This document shows positions 1-8,367 of a DNA stretch of 64,000 bases, in pieces. The translations under genes and the position numbers were made by a program. Below the pieces are notes generated by a model. It made no database searches. It saw only the letters and a list, made by a program, of their open reading frames with translations, and was not told where the DNA came from. This DNA comes from Streptomyces malaysiensis subsp. samsunensis (lineage in GTDB: Bacteria > Actinomycetota > Actinomycetes > Streptomycetales > Streptomycetaceae): NCBI RefSeq assembly GCF_024519315.1, contig NZ_JANIIC010000025.1, forward strand, positions 62,001 through 126,000, given 5' to 3'. Position 1 is the stretch's first letter. Each line of letters opens with the position of its first letter.

Positions 1-450
1 CAGGTCTTCGCCTACGCCTCGATCGCGGAGGAGGGCACGATCCGGCTGCCGTTCGGCGCCGCGCGCACCAATCCGGTCGCGGCGCGGGACGTGGCCGCGG
101 TGGTGACGGAGATCCTGGTGGACCCCACCTCGCACATCGGCAGGATCTACCACCTGACCGGCCCGGCCTCCGTCGGCATGACCACCATGGCGCAGGAGTT
201 CGCGGACGCGCTCGGCCGGCCGGTCAGCTATGTGGACGTCTCCTACGAAGCCTGGGTCAACCACGATCTGCGAGCGCTCGGCCTGCCCGACCACCTCTTC
301 GACCATCTCGCCACGATGGCGCGGCTGCATGCGCGGAACCGCTACGACCGCATGACCGACGACATCGAAACGATCACGGGACGGCCCCCGACCGGGGTGG
401 GTGAGTTCGTCCGCGAGCATCCCGGGATGTTCACGGCACAGAGCGTCTGA
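1..450 (+). CDS. NmrA-type NAD(P)-binding oxidoreductase, C-terminal part (5' end outside window)
   Basis: The frame is open from base 1 to a TGA at 448-450 (149 residues), so the start lies upstream of the window. The C-terminal pattern is that of the NmrA/NAD(P)H-binding atypical short-chain dehydrogenases: an IYHLTGP segment about 50 residues in, an EFADALGRPV helix, then a charged helix and GEFVREHPGMF near the end. The dinucleotide-binding Gly motif would be in the missing N-terminus, so the substrate cannot be judged. The next gene (584-1501, minus strand) is a second member of the same broad family and converges on this one. The family call is fairly firm; the reaction is unknown. Confidence 0.8.
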   Translation, partial: QVFAYASIAEEGTIRLPFGAARTNPVAARDVAAVVTEILVDPTSHIGRIYHLTGPASVGMTTMAQEFADALGRPVSYVDVSYEAWVNHDLRALGLPDHLFDHLATMARLHARNRYDRMTDDIETITGRPPTGVGEFVREHPGMFTAQSV

Positions 451-583
451 CGGGAACGAAGCGGCCGGTCAGGAGCGTGAGGCGGTCGGAGGCCCGCCCC
501 GGTCCGAGTCCGCCGCGACAGCCGCCGAGGCAGCCGCCGGGACCGCGGCGGCCGCGCCGGTCGGGACCGGCGCGCGGCCGGGC

Positions 584-1501
584 TCAACCGGCCCAGGCGC
601 CGCTCCCGGCGGTTTCGCGTACGTAGTCGGCGAAGTCCCGGGGCGCGCGGCCCAGGACGCGCTGGACGCCGTCCGCCAGATGCGCGTTGCGCCCGTCCAG
701 CAGGGTCGCGAACAGATCGGTCAGAAACGCCCCCAGCTCGTCCGGAAGCCCCTGGTCGCGCACCAGCGCGGCGCCGTACTCCCCGGCCGAGACCGGCACA
801 TAGCGCACCGCGCGGCCCGTCGCCCCGGCGATCTCCGCGGCCGCCTCGGCGAAGGTCAGCAGCCTCGGCCCGGTGAGCTCGTGGACCCGGCCCGCGTGTC
901 CGTCCCCGGTCAGCGCCGCGACCGCGACCTCGGCGATGTCATCGGCGTCCACGAAGGGCTCCTTGACGTCCCCGGCCGGGAAGACGATCTCGCCGTCGAG
1001 CACACCGCTGCGCAGAACGCCCTCGTCGAAGTTCTGACAGAACCAACTCGCCCGCAACACGGTCCACTCCACACCCGGCACCCGCACCGCCCCCTCGGCG
1101 GGCAGCGCCGCCTCCGCGCCCCGGGCGGAGAGCAGCACCAGCCGCCGGGTGCCGTACTCGGCCGCCCGTTCGGCGAAGGCGTGGAGGGTGGTGGCGGCGC
1201 CCGGGTCGCAGACGTCGGGGTAGTAGGCGATATACGCCGCGGCGGCCCCGTCCAGCGCGGGCCCCCAGGTGCGCCGGTCCTCCCAGTCGAACGGCGTTCC
1301 GCCGGACCGGGAGCCGATCCGTACCGGGTGTCCGGCCCGGACCAGCCGGTCCGCGACCCGGCGGCCGGTCTTGCCGGTGCCGCCGAGCACCAGGACGGCC
1401 CGGCGGCCCGTGGGCCGCGTTTCCGCGTGCCGAGTTTCCTTGGGCTGTGCGTCCGTGGGCTGTGCGTCGGGGTGCTGTGTTTCCGGGTGCTGTGTCGTCA
1501 T
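584..1501 (-). CDS. NmrA-like NAD(P)-binding oxidoreductase
   Basis: This is a 305-residue atypical short-chain dehydrogenase of the NmrA/YtfG type. The Rossmann Gly motif VLGGTGKTG lies at about residues 38-46; EWTVLRASWFCQNF and VHELTGPRLLTFAEAA are family hallmarks in the second half. The ATG at 1501 was chosen because a longer in-frame version would run into the divergent AraC gene at 1583. The first 30 residues are low-complexity Gln/Pro/Thr/Glu, encoded by a degenerate repeat, and precede the enzyme fold, so the true start could lie further in. The 81-bp gap to the divergent araC-like gene suggests that AraC once regulated this enzyme, a common arrangement. Substrate unknown. Confidence 0.82.
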   Translation of the reverse strand: MTTQHPETQHPDAQPTDAQPKETRHAETRPTGRRAVLVLGGTGKTGRRVADRLVRAGHPVRIGSRSGGTPFDWEDRRTWGPALDGAAAAYIAYYPDVCDPGAATTLHAFAERAAEYGTRRLVLLSARGAEAALPAEGAVRVPGVEWTVLRASWFCQNFDEGVLRSGVLDGEIVFPAGDVKEPFVDADDIAEVAVAALTGDGHAGRVHELTGPRLLTFAEAAAEIAGATGRAVRYVPVSAGEYGAALVRDQGLPDELGAFLTDLFATLLDGRNAHLADGVQRVLGRAPRDFADYVRETAGSGAWAG

Positions 1502-1582
1502 ACGGCCAGTCAACTCGCGAGCGGTGAGACGGGCCATGGCCGAGAGGCTCGGCCGCATACGTGAGCGTCTACGCTGTGCGCC

Positions 1583-1921
1583 ATGGACGCGCTGGTGAGT
1601 CTGCTGGACGGCCCGCGGGCCCGGGGGGCCTTTCTGCTGCGGGTCGTGATGGAGCCGCCCGTGGCCGGGCTCGCCGCCGAGACGGGTGTCTCGCGCGCGG
1701 CGCTGGCCCGGCGCTTCACCGAGCTGGTGGGCGAGCCGCCCATGGCGTATCTGACCGGCTGGCGGCTGGCGCTCGCGGCGGATCTGCTCCGGGATCCGGA
1801 GCACACCCTGGCGGCGGTGGCCCGGCTCGGCTACGGCAGCGCGTTCGCCCTCAGCGCCGCCTTCAAGCGCGAGCGCGGCCTCAGCCCACGGGCACACCGC
1901 GAGGTGACACCACGACACTGA
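1583..1921 (+). CDS. AraC-family regulator with the central part missing (internal in-frame deletion)
   Basis: The 112-residue product joins the first ~26 residues of a cupin-6/AraC regulator (MDALVSLLDGPRARGAFLLR, then VVMEPP) directly to the C-terminal AraC helix-turn-helix (LAAETGVSRAALARRFTELV, YLTGWRLALAADLL, LGYGSAFALSAAFKRERG). Full-length relatives are about 300 residues, with a cupin sensor domain between these parts. Here the sensor and about 190 residues are gone, in frame. The second HTH motif is also slightly short (VARLGYGS where VARQVGYGS-type is usual). The product could be a DNA-binding-only remnant, a constitutive mini-regulator or a pseudogene. The 3' end lies inside the 89-bp tandem repeat. 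The family call is from memory of relatives; no alignment was run. Confidence 0.72.
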   Translation: MDALVSLLDGPRARGAFLLRVVMEPPVAGLAAETGVSRAALARRFTELVGEPPMAYLTGWRLALAADLLRDPEHTLAAVARLGYGSAFALSAAFKRERGLSPRAHREVTPRH

Positions 1922-2161
1922 GCACGGCCCTGGCCCACAAAGCGGCTGACGCCCGTGACCCGGGGCGCCTCAGCCCGCGGGCACACCACGAGGTGACACC
2001 ACGACACCGAGCACGGCTGACCCACAAAGCGGCTGACGCCCCGCAGCCCAGGGGCCCCTCAGCCCGCGGGCACACCACGAGATAGCACCACGACACTGAG
2101 CACGGCTGACCCACAAAGCGACTGACGCCCCGCAGCCCAGGGGCCCCTCAGCCCGCGGGCG
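1880..2161. repeat. 89-bp tandem repeat, three full copies plus a partial fourth, between convergent genes
   Basis: Copies start at 1880, 1969 and 2058, with a partial copy from 2147; the period is exactly 89 bp. Each begins CTCAGCCCGCGGGC and continues through CACCACGAGGTGACACCACG and AAAGCGGCTGACGCC, with a few substitutions. Copy 1 contains the last codons of the araC-like gene and its stop; copy 4 contains the last codons of the glycosyltransferase gene on the other strand. The unit is not a multiple of three. It looks like slipped or unequal duplication of a gene-end spacer. Confidence 0.92.
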
Positions 2162-3341
2162 CGCCGCGCCGCGGCATGCGCCGGCCGGCGGACGGCACCC
2201 GCAGGCAGCCGTCCGGGCCGCAGGTGGTGGTGCGGTCGTAGAGGTCCATCAGACGGCGGGCGGCGCGGGCGATGTCGTAGCGGTCGAGGGCGTCCGGGAC
2301 CGGGAAGCGCAGGGGGCCCGCGGCGGCCTGGTGGCGCAGGGCGGCGGCGAGGGCGGCCGGGCCGGGGGCGATGCGACGGGCGCCGGGGGCGGCACCGGCC
2401 GGGAGTTCGTCGAGGGCGGGGCAGACGGTGTGCAGCACCGGCAGCCCGGCCGCGATCCCCTCCAGCGCCGCGAGGCCGCACGCCTCCTCGGCGGACGGCG
2501 AGACCAGGACGTCCATGGCGGCCAGCAGTCCGGGCAGCCCCGCGGGCCGGTCGTCGGCCGGGGCCACCGCGCCGTCGCGCTCCCCCAGCAGCCGCACCCG
2601 GTCGGCCACGCCGAGCCGGGTGGCCAGATCCTCCAGGGCGGGGCGCGCCGGGCCCTCGCCGACCAGCAGCAGCCGGGCGTCCGGCACCTCGGCGACGGCC
2701 CGCACCGCCGTGTCGAACCGCTTGTCCGCCACCAGCCGGCCGACCCCGCCGACCACGAAGGCCCGGTCGGGGATGCCGAGGCGGGCGCGGGCGGCCGCTC
2801 TGGCGGTCGGCTCGAAGCGGAAGTGGCGGGCGTCGATCCCGTTGGGCACCAGATGGATCCGGGGGTTGGGCACCCCCCAGTCGCGCAGCCGGTCGGCGAC
2901 GGCGGCCGAGACGGCGACGGTCGCCGAGCCCAGCCGCTCGGCGGCGAGATAGCGGGTGCGGAGCGCGGAGGTGAGGAGACGGCCGTCGATCTTCCGCTCG
3001 CCCAGCCCGTGTTCGGTGGCGATCACCGCCCGCACCCCCGCCAGCCGGGCGGCGATCCGGCCGAGCACACAGGCCCGGTACAGATGGGTGTGCACCAGGT
3101 CGTAGCCGCCGGACCGGATGATCCGCACGAGCCTGGGCACCGCGGCGAGCTGCCGCTCGCGCCCGCCCCCCAGGGGCAGATGGGTGACCGGGATGCCGTC
3201 CGCGCGGATGCCGTGCGCGGTGGCGCCGGGGCCCGAGAGGGCGATGACGTCACAGCGCACCGGCAAATGGCGCAGCAGCAGCCTCAGTTGCTGTTCGGCT
3301 CCTCCGGCCCCGAGGCGGGAGATGATGTGCAGGACTCTCAT
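2148..3341 (-). CDS. GT4-type glycosyltransferase
   Basis: This is a 397-residue GT-B fold glycosyltransferase of family 4. The N-terminus MRVLHIISRLGAGGAEQQLR is the usual family start with the acceptor-side Gly loop. The donor-side half carries VGGVGRLVADKRFDTAV, LLLVGEGPARPALE and PSAEEACGLAALEGIAAGLPV, the E-x7-E nucleotide-sugar signature. I preferred ATG 3341 because family members start there; an in-frame ATG at 3359 has GGAGG directly against it, too close to act as its ribosome site. It is divergent from the GT2 synthase at 3619 across a 277-bp gap. Its C-terminal codons fall in the 89-bp repeat. Probable role: exopolysaccharide or cell-surface glycan assembly; the sugar is unknown. 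Confidence 0.85.
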   Translation of the reverse strand: MRVLHIISRLGAGGAEQQLRLLLRHLPVRCDVIALSGPGATAHGIRADGIPVTHLPLGGGRERQLAAVPRLVRIIRSGGYDLVHTHLYRACVLGRIAARLAGVRAVIATEHGLGERKIDGRLLTSALRTRYLAAERLGSATVAVSAAVADRLRDWGVPNPRIHLVPNGIDARHFRFEPTARAAARARLGIPDRAFVVGGVGRLVADKRFDTAVRAVAEVPDARLLLVGEGPARPALEDLATRLGVADRVRLLGERDGAVAPADDRPAGLPGLLAAMDVLVSPSAEEACGLAALEGIAAGLPVLHTVCPALDELPAGAAPGARRIAPGPAALAAALRHQAAAGPLRFPVPDALDRYDIARAARRLMDLYDRTTTCGPDGCLRVPSAGRRMPRRGAPAG

Positions 3342-3505
3342 CGGGCGACTGCGCCCCATCCTCCGTATTCCGATGGGCTTCGATCGCTGCCGACCCTGCC
3401 AGACGGCGGGATGTAAATCACGTAAGACGCGCGCCGATAGGCCGTCGGGGTGGATACCTTACGGGCTGTCGACAAGGGCGCGCCGAATATCCGATGTGCG
3501 CGCTC

Positions 3506-3573
3506 ATGACCCATGGGATTGTTACCTTCTCATCTCGCGCGATGACCTGAAGAATATGGCCCGTATGGGTCAT
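3506..3573. promoter_or_regulatory. 9-bp inverted repeat in the GT4/GT2 divergent promoter region
   Basis: ATGACCCAT (3506-3514) and ATGGGTCAT (3565-3573) form a perfect inverted repeat 50 bp apart in the intergenic region 3342-3618. It may be a looping operator or chance. No clear -35/-10 pair is assigned here. Confidence 0.3.
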
Positions 3574-3618
3574 CGTGGCGCGACATTCGGTTCGAGCCAG
3601 CCCCGCGGGAGTGCCCAG

Positions 3619-5520
3619 ATGCCTGCACCGACCCCCGTCAGAGATTCCCCCCGGAAATCCACCGCACGCGCCGTAGCCGGGCCGCCGCCCGCGCGTACCG
3701 CGTCGGATTCTCGCGTTCCGCACCACCCCTCCGCCCCGGTGTACGAATACCGGCGGTACAGCGAGCTGGCGGGCCCGCTGACCAACGCTCCGACCGGCCG
3801 CCCCTACCGGGTGCGCTGCCGGAGCCTGCTGGCGCAGGAGCCGCACCGGTTCCGTGCCGCGCTGCTGCTGTGCGCGGCGCCGGTGTGCTCGGCGTTGCTG
3901 TTGCTGTGGCTGCTGCACCCCGGCCACTGGGTGGAGCGCGACTACGCGCCCTGGTGGCAGCGGGCCGCGGACGTCGCGATGCTGGTCTCGATCGCGCTGA
4001 TCGAGGGGTTCCGCCTGTTCACGGTGGTCTCCAACGCCCATGCCACGCTGGTGGCGCGGGACCCGGTGCCGGTGGTGCCCGAGCCGGGGACGCGGGTGGC
4101 GTTCCTGACCAGCTTCGTGCCCGGCAAGGAGCCGATCGCGATGGTCCGGGCCACGCTGGAGGGGGCCGTGCGGATCCGGCACACCGGGCCGCTGGACGTA
4201 TGGCTGCTCGACGAGGGGGACGACGACGAGGTCAAGGCGCTGTGCGCACGGCTGGGCGTACGGCACTTCTCCCGCAAGGGCATCGAGAAGTGGAATCAGC
4301 CGAAGGGCGCTTTCCGGGCGCGGACCAAGCACGGGAATTACAACGCCTGGCTGGACGCCCATGGCGATGCGTATGAATTCATGGCGTGTGTGGACACCGA
4401 CCATGTGCCGCTGCCCAACTTCCTGGAGCGCATGCTGGGTTACTTCCGGGATCCGGATATCGCCTTCGTCGTGGGCCCGCAGGTCTACGGGAATTACGAC
4501 ACCCCGGTGACCAAGGCCGCCGAAAGCCAGCAGTTCCTTTTCCACGCACTGATCCAGCGGGCCGGAAACGCATATGGCGGCCCGATGTTCGTGGGCACCA
4601 ACAACGCGGTGCGGATCAGCGCGCTGCGCTCGATCGGCGGGCTGTACGACTCGATCACCGAGGACATGGCCACCGGTTTCGAGCTGCACCGCCGCCGCAA
4701 CCCCGGGACCGGGAAGAAGTGGCGCTCGGTCTACACCCCCGATGTGCTCGCGGTCGGCGAGGGCCCGAGCACCTGGACGGACTTCTTCACCCAGCAGATG
4801 CGGTGGAGCCGCGGTACCTACGAGACCGTGCTGAAGCAGTTCTGGAAGGGCCCGTTCACGCTGTCGCCGGGCAAGCTGCTCAACTACTCGCTGATGATCG
4901 CGTACTACCCGATGACCGCGGTCAACTGGCTTCTCTCCGCGCTGTCGTGCGCGCTGTTCCTGGTGCTGGGCGCCGCCGGGGTCCACATCCCTGCCGAGAT
5001 GTGGATGATGCTCTACAGCGACGCGGCGATGCTCCAGATCGGCCTCTACATCTGGAACCGGCGGCACAACGTCTCCCCGCATGAGCCGGAGGGCTCCGGC
5101 GGGCTGGCCGGGATGCTGCTCTCGGCGCTGTCCGCCCCGATCTACGCCAAGTCGCTGTGCGACGCGGTGCTGCGGCGCACCAGCCGGTTCGTGGTCACCC
5201 CCAAGGGCGACTCCTCCAGCCCGGACCGGCTCTCCACGTTCCGCATCCATCTGCTGTGGGCGGTGGTCTTCGGCGCCTCGCTGGTCGGCTCGTTCTTCCT
5301 CGGTCACACCCATGCGGTGATGCGGACCTGGGCGGTGCTCGCCCTCGCGCTGTGCCTGTCCCCGGTGGTGATCTGGTCGGTGGGGCTGTTGCGCCGCGAC
5401 CGGAAGCGCCCGGCGCGCGGCACGGTGCCGACGGCGCGCGACGCGGCCAGCCCCTGTGGGACACGGAAGGGGAAGAACAAGGAGCAGGACAAGGAGAAGG
5501 CCCCGGTCTGCGCGCTGTGA
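3619..5520 (+). CDS. Cellulose synthase-like GT2 membrane glycosyltransferase
   Basis: The 633-residue protein is a processive family-2 glycosyltransferase. There are two membrane segments at about residues 75-95 and 115-135, a cytoplasmic GT-A domain with CVDTDH (Asp259/Asp261), ITEDM (TED, 347-349) and QQMRW (392-396), then further membrane segments after about residue 430. These are the D, DxD, TED and QxxRW hallmarks of cellulose/chitin/hyaluronan synthases. ATG 3619 was chosen because GGGAG sits 8 nt upstream; an upstream ATG at 3556 lacks this. A GH6 endoglucanase (5549-6583) converges on it and a GT4 diverges from it, so a beta-glucan-like exopolymer is likely. No PilZ domain is visible. 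The C-terminus is a Lys/Glu-rich tail. Confidence 0.88.
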   Translation: MPAPTPVRDSPRKSTARAVAGPPPARTASDSRVPHHPSAPVYEYRRYSELAGPLTNAPTGRPYRVRCRSLLAQEPHRFRAALLLCAAPVCSALLLLWLLHPGHWVERDYAPWWQRAADVAMLVSIALIEGFRLFTVVSNAHATLVARDPVPVVPEPGTRVAFLTSFVPGKEPIAMVRATLEGAVRIRHTGPLDVWLLDEGDDDEVKALCARLGVRHFSRKGIEKWNQPKGAFRARTKHGNYNAWLDAHGDAYEFMACVDTDHVPLPNFLERMLGYFRDPDIAFVVGPQVYGNYDTPVTKAAESQQFLFHALIQRAGNAYGGPMFVGTNNAVRISALRSIGGLYDSITEDMATGFELHRRRNPGTGKKWRSVYTPDVLAVGEGPSTWTDFFTQQMRWSRGTYETVLKQFWKGPFTLSPGKLLNYSLMIAYYPMTAVNWLLSALSCALFLVLGAAGVHIPAEMWMMLYSDAAMLQIGLYIWNRRHNVSPHEPEGSGGLAGMLLSALSAPIYAKSLCDAVLRRTSRFVVTPKGDSSSPDRLSTFRIHLLWAVVFGASLVGSFFLGHTHAVMRTWAVLALALCLSPVVIWSVGLLRRDRKRPARGTVPTARDAASPCGTRKGKNKEQDKEKAPVCAL

Positions 5521-5548
5521 CCGGCGGCGGGCACTTCCGGCGGAGCGC

Positions 5549-6583
5549 TCAGTGGCGGCGGTGGGCGTTGCGGGCCAGGTCCAGGGCGTACTCGGTCCAC
5601 CAGCGGCCCGCCGGAGGGCCGCCGTTGCAGGTTCCATCGGACTCCCCGGGCCGTTTGATCCACAGATAGGCGTCCACGAGGGGGTCTCCGGTGTTGGTGC
5701 TGGGCGGCTCGCCCAGCGCCCGCCCCGGGGGGTTGCACCAGGAGTCGCGGGCCCGGATGCCGTGCCGGGCCGCGCCACGGACCCGTAGCGGGCCCTTGCC
5801 GTTGCGGCTGGTGTCGATGACGAAGTGGGCCCGGTCGAGGGCGGCGGAGAGCCGGTGGCCGTAGCGCTCGGCGAGCCGGGTCGGCTGGAAGTTGGAGACG
5901 TTCAGCGCGAAGCCGTCGGCCTGCTCGATACCGGCCTCGCGCAGCGGTTTCACCAGCCGGTGGGGGTTCTTGATCCAGCCCGGGTTCCCCGCGTCCACAT
6001 ACACCCGGACATGGGGCAGCGCGGCGAACATGGCCACCGCGTCGCGCAGCAACGCCAGCCGGGCGGTGCGCAGCCTGCCCGGGACACAGCCGTCGACGAG
6101 CTGGGCCACCGCGTCGGGTTCCAGGACGACGATCGCCTCTCGACCGCCGATGCCCAGGGTGATCTGCTCGATCCACCGCCGGTATGCCGCGGGGTTCCTC
6201 GCTCCGCCCGCCGAGTAGCGCCCACAGTCGCGGTACGGGATGTGATAGGCGACCAGGACCGGGGTGGACCCGGTCCGCGCCGCGGATTCGGTGATGTGGC
6301 GGACCCGCTCCCGGGGCGGCGCGGGGCCGAGCCACTCCGCGACCGGCTGCCGGGCGATCCGCCGGATGAGCTCGGCGTCGCCGTTCTTCCCCCGCTCCTG
6401 CCGCTCATGGGCCTGCCGGGCGGCCGGGCTGTCCGGGTTCACCCAGAGCCCGCCCCGCCGCAGCGGGGACTCGAACATGCGGCATCCACTCAGCGGAAGC
6501 ATCATCACGAGGCATACGGCGGCATGCGACCAAAGCCGCATACCGCTCTTTCTTGCACCTTTCTCTCGCATGTGACGAATCAT
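5549..6583 (-). CDS. Glycoside hydrolase family 6 (endoglucanase-type) lipoprotein
   Basis: The product is a GH6 beta-1,4-glucanase. Conserved elements include VAYHIPYRDCGRYSAGG (GH6 active-site Asp region), IVVLEPDAVAQL (the EPD signature), VYVDAGNPGW, VIDTSRNGKGP and LWIKRPGESDGTC. The N-terminus has Lys/Arg, a hydrophobic stretch and LSGC, a lipobox, so the enzyme should be a membrane-anchored lipoprotein on the outer face. Starts at 6583, 6571 or 6541 all keep the lipobox; none has a strong ribosome site. It follows the cytochrome b561 gene by 19 bp on the same strand and converges with the GT2 synthase. Cellulose-type synthases often have a GH6 or GH8 partner that trims or releases polymer. 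Confidence 0.9.
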   Translation of the reverse strand: MIRHMREKGARKSGMRLWSHAAVCLVMMLPLSGCRMFESPLRRGGLWVNPDSPAARQAHERQERGKNGDAELIRRIARQPVAEWLGPAPPRERVRHITESAARTGSTPVLVAYHIPYRDCGRYSAGGARNPAAYRRWIEQITLGIGGREAIVVLEPDAVAQLVDGCVPGRLRTARLALLRDAVAMFAALPHVRVYVDAGNPGWIKNPHRLVKPLREAGIEQADGFALNVSNFQPTRLAERYGHRLSAALDRAHFVIDTSRNGKGPLRVRGAARHGIRARDSWCNPPGRALGEPPSTNTGDPLVDAYLWIKRPGESDGTCNGGPPAGRWWTEYALDLARNAHRRH

Positions 6584-6602
6584 GGCACCGGGTGTCAGCG
6601 GT

Positions 6603-7349
6603 TCAGCGGACGCGGCGTTCGTGGCCACCGATTTGGTGCTCCGCGTCCGCGTGGCCGTTCCCGGGACCGTCCCCATGGCCGTCCCCGACGAGGTCCTCGT
6701 CCGGGCGCCACAGCGGATGCTCACGGGCCGCCCACTCCCGCTCGACCCGGCCCGTGCGCATCCCGCGCCGGGCCTCCGGATCGGCGAACGCCTTGCCGAT
6801 ATGGCCGATCAGCACGGCGACGACGGCCAGCGCCAGCCAGTCGTGGACGAAGGTGGCGCTGGTGCGCCACACCAGCGGGGCCAGCCCGGTGAACCACATC
6901 AGCAGCCCGGTGCCCGCCATCACCAGCACCGCGCCCGCGATATAACTCGCGTACAGCTTCTGCCCGGCGTTGAACTTCCCCGCCGGGCGCTCCTGCCGGC
7001 GGTGATCGCGCCGCAGCGCCGCCCGCAGCCAAACGCGGTCATGCGGGCCGAAGCGATTGATGCGGGTGAGATCGGCGCGGAAGGCGCGGGAGACGAGCCC
7101 GAGCAGGGCCGGTACGGGGGTCAGGATGCCGGTCCACTCATGGATGGTGACGACGAGCGCGCGACGGCCGACGAGTTCGGCGAGCGCGGGCAGATAGAGA
7201 CAGCCCGCGCTGAACACGCACAGGCCCAGCAGCAGGGCCGTGGTGCGGTGGACCCAGCGCTCGGCGGGGCTGAACCGCGGCACCCGTGACCCGTCCCGGC
7301 CCCCGGCCCGCGGCCGAGGCGGCACCGTGCGCTCAGGCGGTGGGGTCAT
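6603..7349 (-). CDS. Cytochrome b561-type membrane subunit
   Basis: This 248-residue protein has about four membrane segments (residues ~33-55, ~65-87, ~130-155, ~165-185). His residues are placed in the membrane region (RWVHRTTAL, VVTIHEWTG, TFVHDWLAL, IGHIGKAF), fitting a two-haem b561 or cytochrome b/b6 domain. The start at ATG 7349 overlaps the last 17 bp of the upstream molybdoenzyme gene, so the two are translationally coupled. The pair should form a membrane-anchored redox enzyme, with quinone electrons passed through this subunit to the exported molybdenum subunit (or the reverse), analogous to the MsrPQ arrangement. The His-rich, Asp/Gly-rich C-terminal tail is not part of the fold. 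Confidence 0.82.
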   Translation of the reverse strand: MTPPPERTVPPRPRAGGRDGSRVPRFSPAERWVHRTTALLLGLCVFSAGCLYLPALAELVGRRALVVTIHEWTGILTPVPALLGLVSRAFRADLTRINRFGPHDRVWLRAALRRDHRRQERPAGKFNAGQKLYASYIAGAVLVMAGTGLLMWFTGLAPLVWRTSATFVHDWLALAVVAVLIGHIGKAFADPEARRGMRTGRVEREWAAREHPLWRPDEDLVGDGHGDGPGNGHADAEHQIGGHERRVR

Positions 7350-8067
7350 CGTCGCGTCCGTTCGACCTGCCGACCCAGGCGTCGACGTCATAGCCCCGCT
7401 CCTCCCAGTAGCCGGGCCGCACCTCATCGGTGACGGTGATACCGGACAGCCATTTCGCCGACTTGTAGAAGTACATCGGCGCCACATACAGCCGCACCGG
7501 CCCGCCGTGGGAGTGCCCGATCGGCTTGTCCTTCAGCTTCAGCGCGACCAGGACGTCCGACCGCCGCGCCTGGTCGAGCGTCAGGCTCTCGCTGTACGCG
7601 CCGTCGAAGCAGGTGAAGCGGACGGCCTTGCCGCGCGGGCTCACCCCGGCGGCGTCGAGCAGCGTCGACAGCCGCACCCCCTCGAACGGGGTCTCGGGCA
7701 CCCGCCAGCCGGTGACGCACTGGACATCGCGGACGAGACGGGTCTGCGGCAGCGCGCGCAGATCGGCGAGGCGGTACGCGGCGGGCTTGTCGACGAGTCC
7801 GTCGACGGTGAGGCGGTAGGAGCTGTCGTCCTTGTGGGGCACGGAGGAGGTGACGGAGTAGTAGCGGAACCCGCCGCCGTTGGGGAGGAGTCCGGTCACC
7901 CCCGTCGGGTCCTTGTCGGCCACCGCGCCCAGCGCGGTCTCCAGCCCGCTCTGGAGCCAGGGGGTCGCGGCCATCGCGCCCGCGCCGAGCCCGAGCATGC
8001 CGAGGACGAGGCGCCGGCCGACGGGGGTGCCCTCGCCGTCGGGTCCGGCACCGGTGTTGGGGTTCAT
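7333..8067 (-). CDS. Molybdopterin-dependent oxidoreductase, sulfite-oxidase fold
   Basis: The 244-residue protein carries an oxidoreductase molybdopterin-binding domain (SUOX/MsrP type). RLVRDVQCVTGWRV holds the Cys expected to ligate molybdenum, followed by FEGVRLSTLLDAAGV, RFTCFDGAYSESL and HGGPVRLYVAPMYFYKSAKW. The N-terminus has a twin-arginine stretch (GRRLVLGMLGLGAGAMAATP), so Tat export with bound cofactor is likely. Length matches single-domain members. ATG 8067 has no obvious ribosome site; the 349-bp upstream region is full of short repeats. It is coupled to the cytochrome b561 gene. The substrate is unknown; sulfoxide repair (MsrP-like) is one option. Confidence 0.83.
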   Translation of the reverse strand: MNPNTGAGPDGEGTPVGRRLVLGMLGLGAGAMAATPWLQSGLETALGAVADKDPTGVTGLLPNGGGFRYYSVTSSVPHKDDSSYRLTVDGLVDKPAAYRLADLRALPQTRLVRDVQCVTGWRVPETPFEGVRLSTLLDAAGVSPRGKAVRFTCFDGAYSESLTLDQARRSDVLVALKLKDKPIGHSHGGPVRLYVAPMYFYKSAKWLSGITVTDEVRPGYWEERGYDVDAWVGRSNGRDDDPTA

Positions 8068-8166
8068 GGGTCGATAAGAGCACCGGGCGGGGGTGGTGCG
8101 CCATCCTCTGCCTGGATTCGTCAGACTTCGGTAAGACTCCGGGGCCGGGGGTCGGGGCGGCATCGC

Positions 8167-8257
8167 ATGGCACTGAATGGCACTGAATGGCACTGAATGG
8201 CGCCACCCAACGCCAACCCTCGGCACCATGTAGCGCCACCGGGTGCCACATGGTGCC
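8167..8257. repeat. Three 10-bp direct repeats and a 10-bp inverted repeat upstream of the molybdoenzyme gene
   Basis: ATGGCACTGA is repeated three times head to tail (8167-8176, 8177-8186, 8187-8196), followed by ATGGCGCCAC. GGCACCATGT (8222-8231) and ACATGGTGCC (8248-8257) are a perfect inverted repeat with a 16-bp spacer. The GGCGCC and GGTGCC cores recur in the promoter at 8368-8407. The 10-bp spacing equals one helical turn. Confidence 0.75.
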
Positions 8258-8367
8258 ACTCCGGGCCCACAAAAGCGCGTGAGCACGCATGGCATCACCA
8301 TGAGCCAGGCCGCCCTCCACGCGTTTCCGCAGGTAGAGCGGCCACGCCTGGGGCCACCCCACATTAG

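Noticed and set aside
3418..5778. Minus-strand open frame of about 786 codons opposite the GT2 synthase
   Set aside because: The plus-strand frame holds all cellulose-synthase motifs; the antisense product is His/Arg/Gly-rich without domains.
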